A DNA stretch of 64,000 nt from Imperialibacter sp. EC-SDR9 (GTDB taxonomy: Bacteria; Bacteroidota; Bacteroidia; Cytophagales; Cyclobacteriaceae). Below are positions 8,486-15,400 of the stretch, piece by piece; position 1 is the first letter of the stretch, and every line of letters starts with the position of its first letter. Both the position numbers and the translations under genes were made by a program. Location: positions 104,677 to 168,676 of the forward strand of contig NZ_LR701586.1 of the NCBI RefSeq assembly GCF_902498805.1, read 5' to 3'. The notes beneath the pieces are model-generated. The model saw only the letters and a program-made list of their open reading frames with translations, was not told where the DNA came from and made no database searches.

Positions 8486-9853
8486 ATGAGACTCACAATT
8501 TTTTTACTGCTGCTTCCGCTTCTGGTGAAAGCACAGCTCATTGGCGATTTTTGGAAAACCCTTGAGCCCCGCCTCGGAAACAACACCTTCTTTTATTCGC
8601 TACAGGTAAATAGTCAGGGAGGTATTTACCTGGGAACAAACAAGGGTATTGTTAGGAGCACCGACGAAGGGCGTTCATGGGCAAGCTTAAATGTGGATCC
8701 CATGCCCTTCTTTCACCTCGTTGTATCTGGGGACTCCATTTATGGCGTTTCCGACAGCGGCATCATTTATGTGTCGTTAAACGGCGGAGAGAGTTGGCAC
8801 AGCAGCCAGCTACAGCAGGTGGATGGTGTAACCGATATCCTGGTGTTGGCTAACGGCGACGTACTGGTGGCCACCGGCTACCTGGAGGTTGCAAATGATG
8901 TAGGCTATTTCCGTGGGAACGGACTTTTTAAGTCTGTTGACGACGGGCACACCTGGCGCAAAGTTGAGCTCGGGAGGGCTCAGGATCAGTATATTTCGCA
9001 CCTCGCACAAGGCTCACTGGGCCGCATTTACGCATCGTTGAATGAGTATACGTCGGCGGACGGTGCTTTGCTGTATTCTGCCGACCACGGAGAAAACTGG
9101 CAGCCATTGCCCGATCCTTTGTTCGACTGGGGAGGTGAGGATGGTTTGGGCACGACAAGCATTGTGCAGGTAACCAGTTTGGAGGTTGACCGCCAGGACA
9201 ATATTCGGATAAGCCTGCTGGGGGCCTCCGGTAGAGTGGCCACTTCTTTGAATCTGAGTAGCAGCTTTCAGGGAGCTGTCAATGGAGAGGAATGGAACCA
9301 CCACCATTTGGTGTCATTTGGCTATCCTTGGCTTTACCTGGAGTCGCACAATAGCTTCTTCGCCTCCAATGGCGACAGTTATGCCTTCAGGTTTGGTACC
9401 TCGCTGAACCTTTCGGGTGTGTCCTATTCAAAGCAAGGGCTAGGTTTCGAGAAGAAACATATTAACCCTTTGGTAATAGATGGCGTAGCCCAGTTCAATT
9501 ACTGTGTTTTTGCTGAGAGTCCAACCGGACGAGTCTATTTGATTCAGCAACTGGATCGTACACTGTATTACACTGATGAGTCTGTCAAACAGCCCGTGCT
9601 GGGTGTTGACAAAGGCACTGCCATAGCCATCTACCCAAACCCTGCCAGCCAATATGTAAGTGTGAGGTTGGCGCCCTCCGTGACTCAGGTGCAAATCGAT
9701 ATCTTTTCGTCCGATGGCTGCCAGGTTTACAACGGCACTTTTACCACCGGGGGCCAGACTGAGGTGCCGCTAAATGGTGTATTGCCCGGCATTTATTTCG
9801 TGACAGTGGCTACCGACCGCTGGAAGGAGACGCACAGGTTGGTGGTTGAGTAA
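8486..9853 (+). CDS. Secreted BNR-repeat protein with type IX sorting domain
   Basis: A 455-aa secreted protein: signal peptide MRLTIFLLLLPLLVKAQ, then several BNR/sialidase-type Asp-box repeats (STDEGRSWASL, SLNGGESWHSS, SVDDGHTWRKV, SADHGENWQPL) forming a beta-propeller, and a C-terminal domain beginning at IAIYPNPASQYV and ending in HRLVVE, the standard Por-type sorting signal of the type IX secretion system. It should be exported across the outer membrane and attached to the surface or released. The ligand is unknown; Asp boxes alone do not make it a sialidase. Confidence 0.88.
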   Translation: MRLTIFLLLLPLLVKAQLIGDFWKTLEPRLGNNTFFYSLQVNSQGGIYLGTNKGIVRSTDEGRSWASLNVDPMPFFHLVVSGDSIYGVSDSGIIYVSLNGGESWHSSQLQQVDGVTDILVLANGDVLVATGYLEVANDVGYFRGNGLFKSVDDGHTWRKVELGRAQDQYISHLAQGSLGRIYASLNEYTSADGALLYSADHGENWQPLPDPLFDWGGEDGLGTTSIVQVTSLEVDRQDNIRISLLGASGRVATSLNLSSSFQGAVNGEEWNHHHLVSFGYPWLYLESHNSFFASNGDSYAFRFGTSLNLSGVSYSKQGLGFEKKHINPLVIDGVAQFNYCVFAESPTGRVYLIQQLDRTLYYTDESVKQPVLGVDKGTAIAIYPNPASQYVSVRLAPSVTQVQIDIFSSDGCQVYNGTFTTGGQTEVPLNGVLPGIYFVTVATDRWKETHRLVVE

Positions 9854-9930
9854 CCCGAAAAAGCAAATAGCCCAATAAGTAGCGGGAGGGCTTATCTAGC
9901 CGAAAATGGGAGTTCAATTTTTCATAATTT

Positions 9931-10524
9931 TTGATTGTTCGGACAGGTTTGAAAGTTGAAGGTATATACATAGGCATCGTTGAATACTGCGAAAACTGGA
10001 AAAGAGGATTCGAAGATGAAAGAGAACTGATGGTCACCACTTTTCGGAGTCAGATTAAAGCCATTGAACATATTGGCAGCACTGCTATTCCCGGCCAGTG
10101 TGCAAAGCCGGTAATTGATATTTTTGTGGCCGTTTCGCCATTTCGCAAAATTTCCTTTTACGATCGGAAGCTTTTTGCACTTAGTTATCGCAAAACCCCA
10201 ACGGATATTGCCGGCCGACATCTGTTTGCCAGGTATACCAGTGAGAACACCTGGACGCATAATTTGCACATATTGCCATGGGACGTTGAATTCTATTCAC
10301 GGAACGAAATACTATTCAGAGACTATTTGAGAAGGAGACCGGACATGGTAGTCAGGTACAATGATTTGAAAAAACTGTTAGTGCTCAGGAATTTCTCTTC
10401 ACTGGAGGAGTATACAAAGGCGAAAACTCAATTTATTCAGGAGATTGTGGATTTAGCCAGAATTGAAAAAGGACTCCCGAGGCAGAATGTATGGACAATG
10501 GAGTACTTCGAAGACGAAAAATAA
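9931..10524 (+). CDS. GrpB/UPF0157 nucleotidyltransferase-like protein
   Basis: A protein of about 190 aa with the GrpB hallmark IEHIGSTAIPGQCAKPVIDIFVAV, the palm-like motif of the nucleotidyltransferase superfamily, and a matching middle part (NLHILPWDVEFYSRNEILFRDYL). No ATG suits the N-terminus; TTG at 9931 or 9949 are the candidates, so the start is uncertain. The biochemical activity of this family is not settled. It is followed by a 1-kb stretch without a supported gene. Confidence 0.8.
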   Translation: MIVRTGLKVEGIYIGIVEYCENWKRGFEDERELMVTTFRSQIKAIEHIGSTAIPGQCAKPVIDIFVAVSPFRKISFYDRKLFALSYRKTPTDIAGRHLFARYTSENTWTHNLHILPWDVEFYSRNEILFRDYLRRRPDMVVRYNDLKKLLVLRNFSSLEEYTKAKTQFIQEIVDLARIEKGLPRQNVWTMEYFEDEK

Positions 10525-10536
10525 TCCCGTAGCAAT

Positions 10537-10705
10537 TTAGGCTTTCGGTGACTTTTGCTTTCCCTGTTGGTAATGCCCCAGCTCTTTCCTCACATACCAG
10601 GCTATCCGTTGCTATCTCTCAAGCAAAGAGCCCGACGGGGCCAACCAGAAAGACTGCCGATACACCACCGCCTCCACAATAACCACATTGAACCAAAATC
10701 AGGAT
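10537..10705 (-). pseudogene. Possible decayed minus-strand gene fragment
   Basis: On the minus strand a frame of about 55 codons reads through FWFNVVIVEAVVYRQSF and, after an in-frame TAG, continues as RIAWYVRKELGHYQQGKQK before TAA at 10537-10539. The basic C-terminal part reads like real protein, but I recognise no family and there is no plausible start. It may be the remnant of a mobile gene. Confidence 0.22.
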
Positions 10706-10796
10706 ATTTTATCGGGGCAAAGTGAGAGATTCCGATGGCGTTGCAGCGTCCTCCATGAATTCACTGTTACCATCACCTTGCGGATCGTTCCCCACT

Positions 10797-11038
10797 GAAG
10801 CCTCCTCTCACCTCCACCCAAGCCTGAGCCGATTCCCTTTCAAGCTTGTGTCGGCTGTGGCTGAAGCTTCGACCTTTTCCTGCTCAAGCTTGTATCGTTA
10901 ACGGTGCTAGCTTGTTCCGTTTACAGTGGAAGCTTCAACCGGATCCGACTGAAGCTTCAACCAGAACTCATTGAAGCTTCAACGGGAGCTCATTGAAGCT
11001 TCGACAAGAGTCCGTTGAAGCTTCAACTGAAAGCGCTC
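10797..11038. repeat. Eleven 22-bp tandem units with a palindromic GAAGCTTC/CAAGCTTG core
   Basis: Units start at 10797 and recur every 22 bp up to 11017. Each begins with an 8-mer related to GAAGCTTC; eight of eleven are perfect palindromes (GAAGCTTC six times, CAAGCTTG twice). Positions 1 and 8 are complementary in all eleven units, switching together between G/C (seven units) and C/G (four units). The other 14 positions are only loosely conserved, strongest in the last five units. A 22-bp period is not a multiple of three, so it is not coding. Spacing near two helical turns suggests an array of protein-binding sites; what binds is unknown. Confidence 0.85.
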
Positions 11039-11536
11039 ACTTTTTTCTAAGGGAAAGAGGGTGATTTATCACGTATTTAGGAAGTTGATTGTAATAAAAT
11101 GCCTGTTTTCGTTATCATGAAATTATGCAAATATTGAAGGACAGCTTATGGTGACTTTAGAGCAGCTTTCGATGCATGACTTAAGATGGATGCAAAAATT
11201 CGGGTATGCAAATACAATCGATTGAAATGTAAAAAATGTGCTTTATTGAGATGTGTTTTAAACGACGAAACTCCAAAATGGTTTACCTTTATAAGGCGTT
11301 TCTTTATCAATTAGGATAAAAAAACTAAATGAGAAAAATAATAGAATTTTTTCCTAATAATTGGAGTGAGTAGGGGTATTTTGGCACTAATATTGAAAAG
11401 AGAATTACTGTACGAAATGAACTGAATATTCCCTCTCACAAAGCTTCGTTCAAGGCGCCAGACAGGTTTTCCAAAGTTGGTTTTTCGTCATAAGTACACC
11501 TTAAATCATTTATTCACATTTTAACAATTTTCAATC
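11039..11536. other. AT-rich intergenic stretch with no supported gene
   Basis: About 500 bases between the 22-bp unit array and the HU-like gene. It is AT-rich with no convincing reading frame, RNA or repeat. It presumably carries the promoter and untranslated leader of the HU-like gene, but I cannot point to a clear TAnnTTTG box. Confidence 0.5.
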
Positions 11537-11956
11537 ATGTCTATTTTGTATAAAACCATCCGCAAAGCCGAGCCGGGAGTGGCAGGCGGCGGTCAGTACA
11601 AGTTCTACGCAGGTATCGTAAGAGAGCGGGAAGCCACTCTCCGGGAAATGGTGAAGGAGATTTCTTCCAGAAGCACCGTTACCACCGCTGATGCCTTTGC
11701 TGTTATCGAAAACTTTTTGGAGCTGGTGCCCAAGTTTCTGCGCAACGGTCGCAATGTGAACCTTGGGCAGCTGGGTCGTTTCAAAGTGAATTTGAAAAGC
11801 AAAGGGCACGAGCTACCTGGTGAAGTAAGTAACTATAGCATTCTTGGTAGCAAGGTGTCTTTTACCCCTAGCCTGGAAATGAAGGAGGAGCTTATGACCA
11901 TCAGGTACACCAAGGCGGCCGGCCATGAGCAGGACTTTGAAGAGGAGGCTGAATGA
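11537..11956 (+). CDS. HU-related DNA-binding protein
   Basis: A 139-aa member of the HU/IHF-like superfamily of the Bacteroidota type, with a longer N-terminus (MSILYKTIRKAEPG) than classical HU. The core follows as EMVKEISSRSTVTTADAFAVIENFLELVPKFL, then NGRNVNLGQLGRFKVNL, the strand region that leads to the DNA-clasping arms, and an acidic tail. It probably bends or coats DNA. A strong terminator follows. It lies between the 22-bp palindrome array and the CRISPR locus; a link to either is only positional. Confidence 0.85.
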   Translation: MSILYKTIRKAEPGVAGGGQYKFYAGIVREREATLREMVKEISSRSTVTTADAFAVIENFLELVPKFLRNGRNVNLGQLGRFKVNLKSKGHELPGEVSNYSILGSKVSFTPSLEMKEELMTIRYTKAAGHEQDFEEEAE

Positions 11957-11989
11957 TACGTGTCCTTGAGGCTAAGGTCCTAACCTAGA

Positions 11990-12017
11990 ATCCCGCAGCG
12001 ATCTGCGGGATTTTTTT
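11990..12017 (+). terminator. Intrinsic terminator of the HU-like gene
   Basis: ATCCCGCAG (11990-11998), a CGAT loop and CTGCGGGAT (12003-12011) form a perfect 9-bp stem followed by six Ts. It sits 33 nt after the HU-like stop codon. Confidence 0.9.
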
Positions 12018-12039
12018 ATGTGGGTTGGTAGTGAAGGCT

Positions 12040-12056
12040 GCAGCTTCTGAAGCTGC
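12040..12056. repeat. 17-bp palindrome GCAGCTTC-T-GAAGCTGC
   Basis: Perfect 8-bp arms around a single T, just past the HU terminator and about 270 bp before the tracrRNA end. The arms contain AGCTTC/GAAGCT, the core of the 22-bp units at 10797-11038, so it may be an isolated site for the same factor. The rest of 12057-12327 is AT-rich and I see no gene in it. Confidence 0.4.
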
Positions 12057-12327
12057 CGTTAATTCTGAAAATAATTTACAAAGGAAATTTGCTAGGTTTT
12101 AATCGAATTGTTCTCTAAATTTTCACTGGCCAGCCATATTTTTTTAATTATTCCCTGTGAACCTTTCTAAGTGAAGTATTTTTTCTGCCGACAAATGGCA
12201 GAAACTTCTTATTGTATTTGAGAAATTTTAGGAATTGAGGTGAAAAAATGCCCAGCATTGTAAGGTGAGGCGGCTTAGATATTTTGTCCACAAGTTGTTG
12301 ATTTCAAAAGGTGTTCATGAAACATCC

Positions 12328-12360
12328 AAAAAAAAGCGAGGTACTCCGAAGAGCCCCCGC
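12328..12360 (-). terminator. Terminator hairpin at the tracrRNA 3' end
   Basis: On the minus strand the stem at 12336-12360 closes on a UUCG tetraloop with a C-G closing pair, contains one bulged A and G-U pairs, and is followed by eight Us (12335-12328). It serves both as the last tracrRNA hairpin and as the transcription stop. Confidence 0.88.
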
Positions 12361-12412
12361 TTTGAATGTTTTCACAACGGAATAATCCTTATTGTGATTT
12401 GCTTTCAGATAG
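12328..12412 (-). ncRNA. tracrRNA of the type II-C CRISPR system
   Basis: The plus strand at 12392-12407 is identical to bases 2-17 of the crRNA-sense repeat (TTGTGATTTGCTTTCA), so the minus strand encodes the anti-repeat. With a terminal G-U pair it gives a 17-bp duplex with the crRNA repeat. Downstream on the minus strand are the AAGGATTATTCCG bulge-nexus region and a terminator hairpin. A possible promoter on the minus strand is TTTA, 18 nt, TAGTTTTA ending near 12412, which would start the RNA at the anti-repeat. It is antisense and divergent to cas9, whose ATG lies about 40 nt away. RNase III processing is expected from family knowledge. Confidence 0.88.
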
Positions 12413-12447
12413 TAAAACTAGAAATAATACCGAATAAGTAAAGACAT

Positions 12448-15400
12448 ATGAAAAAGATTTTAGGGCTAGATTTGGGGACAAACTCGATTGGATGGGCACT
12501 GATTGAAATTAACCATGAAAATGGCATAGTGAAAATCATAGGCCTAGGGTCTCGCATATTGCCGATGGATGCCGGAGAAATCGGCGATTTTGAAACAAGT
12601 GGAAAGATAAAAAGTGCAGCAGCAGCCCGAACCGAAAAAAGAGGTCCGAGGCGTTTGAATGAACGCTACTTACTCAGAAGAGATCGATTACATCTCGTAC
12701 TTAATTTACTTGATACACTCCCCCGGCATTACAAACTAGAAATTGATTTCACAAACGGAAAGGGTGAAAAGTGTGGCCAGTTTAAAACAAACAGGGAGCC
12801 AAAAATCGCATACTCACCAAAAAAATACGGAAAAAAGGCCGAATTCCTTTTCATGGACGCTTACGAAGAAATGCTTGCAGATATTAATGATACGGGTGTT
12901 AGAAATGAAAAGAGGAAACGCATTCCTTATGATTGGACGCTTTATTATTTGCGCCAGAAAGCTTTATCCAAAGAAATTACTTTAGAAGAGTTGGCTTGGG
13001 TATTACTCAGCTACAACCAAAAACGGGGGTACGAAAAGTTGGATATTGAGGACAATTCAGAAAAAGACAATGAAATAATAGAAGAACTGGATCTAGCGGT
13101 AAAAGAGGTAAACCCAAAGATTGACAAGGAAGGCCATGACGTTTTCGAAATACAACTTGAAGGAAATGACTCATTCATTTACAGTGAAGATTCACATAAG
13201 AAAATGTCCTTCAAGGGCGATATAAAAGAGGTTCTGAAAATTTCCCAAGTTAATGAAACAGGGGAAACCGATGTAAAGAAAACAAAGTTTACCATCACTG
13301 ACATATATGAACTGGAAATAGAAAACGTCCAGTACGAAAAGACCAATTATAAGAATCCACACAAATATTCTTTTCACTTTACTAATGGGTGGATCCACTC
13401 CACGGAAAAGAAGAATTATACCAGCCAATTTAACAAGGTAAAAGGAAGGGTATTTGACTACATCGTTACATCCGTCTTTGACTACCAGGGAAATTTCAAA
13501 GAGCGCTCATTCAAAACACCTGATTATAGTTCTGAAACGAGCAAAGACTGGACACTACTCAAAAAGAAAACCGAAAAAGAGGCTTTAAAATTCAATAGTG
13601 ACCAGGGGTACAAGGACGAAGAAGGGAACACAAAAAACTACATTTCCCCCAAGATATACAGCATCTTGAAGAATGATGCCCGAATAGGATACCGTACCAA
13701 GATCATCGGAGGTATGTTCCAGGTGGTCGAGCGGAAGTTTTATCGTGAGGAACTGAAGCAAATTATAGCAACACAAAGAGAATTTCACAACAGCCTGAAA
13801 GATGCCGCACTCTTTGAAAAATGTGTAAGAACACTTTATCCAAAAAACGAATCCCACGCCAAAAACCTCCTAGGCAACAAGGATACGATTGAGCACCTAT
13901 TGGTAGAAGACATCCTGCTGTATCAACGCCCTCTCAAAACCAAGAAATCAGAAATAGCAGACTGCAAGTATGAAATCAGGCATTGGAAGGAATTGCGTGA
14001 CAAAAAAACAGGCAATCCGATTGAAGTAGTTGATAAGGAAACCGGGGAGATTACTATTAGCAAGGAAGCTGTTTATCACAAAGCTGTTTCAGCATCCCAC
14101 CCCTACTTTCAAGAATTCAGGATTTGGGACAAACTCCACAATTTGAGATTAATTCAACTAGAGTGTGAAACTGATGGCAAACTTTCAACTAACGTGGATA
14201 TGACTGGAAAGTATTTTGATATGGAAGCATATCAAGCACTTTTCTTCAAGATGAACAATCAGAAATCACTTGACCGAAAGCAGTTCCTTTCCTTCTGTAA
14301 GTCCAGATTTAAGATAAAAGACATTGAAAATTACGTCTGGAACTTCCCAGAGGGCGAAGAACTAAAGGGCAATGAAACAAGGGTGAGTTTCGCTACCAGA
14401 TTTAAGAGATGTGGCTTTACCGAATATGTCGAGTTCCTGACCCGGGAAAAAGAAATTGAGCTATGGCATTACCTCTACTCGGTGAACTACAAAGAGCGTA
14501 AGGAAAATGACAATAAAAGTATCCAAACATTCTTCAACCGCTTTTTAAACGACAGTGGTATTTCTGACGAAATCAAGGGGCAGATTATCGATGACTTTAC
14601 TAACTATCCAAAGTTCGCTTCGAGGTACTGTGCCTATTCTGAGAAGGCTTTGAAAAAGCTGCTTCCCTTCTTGAGAATGGGAGAAAATCGGTTTACAGGG
14701 AAGTTTGACCTTTCAACATACAAGGCCGATTTGGAAAGCATCAGCCATGATAAATCCAGGATTTCGTCCTTCATAGCCAGTTCAAAGAAAGTAGGAAAAG
14801 AAGCAGAAGATAAGAAACAAGGCCTTTATGATGCTCTGTGGAAACATTCTATCAACGAACGGATAGACGAGATACTCAACAGGCTAAGCAAGATTGATTT
14901 TGAAGCGGATGAAATTGATTACACCATAGCAATAACCAACCAAGGAGATTCCAAAAGGGGTACGCTACCTTATCCAAAAGGCTTGTTCAAGGCTTTCAGA
15001 GAGTTTAAGGAAGCTACAGACTTCACCTCTCTCGACCTGACAAAAACGTCTTACTTGGTTTATGGGCGTCATTCGGAATTGGCCCAGGCCATACAGTGGA
15101 AATCTCCCGAAGATATTAGAACGCAATTGCATCAGGAGCTAAAGCAACACTCCTTGAATAACCCGGTTGCAGAAAAAGTAATTCTGGAAATGATGCAGGT
15201 AGTGGCTGATATCTGGGAGCATAAAGAATTAGGAGATAGTCAGCCTAATTACTTTAGTGAAATCCATGTTGAGGTCGGACGAGAGCTAAAGAAATCTGTA
15301 AAAGAAAAAGAAGCTGAAACAAACAGACAAAAAGGGAACAAGACTCAAAATAGAAGAATCCGGCAAGTCTTGGAGGAGTTTTTAGCTAGCAGTCAGTACC

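Noticed and set aside
8486..9853. BNR proteins (also 52139 and 59233) as sialidases
   Set aside because: Asp boxes are structural; the Arg triad and nucleophile Tyr of sialidases could not be identified.
10797..11038. 22-bp array as a CRISPR-like or protein-coding repeat
   Set aside because: The conserved core is only 8 bp, the variable part is 14 bp, and a 22-bp period shifts frame each unit.
11537..11956. HU-like protein as part of the CRISPR operon
   Set aside because: It has its own strong terminator and about 490 bp plus the oppositely transcribed tracrRNA separate it from cas9.
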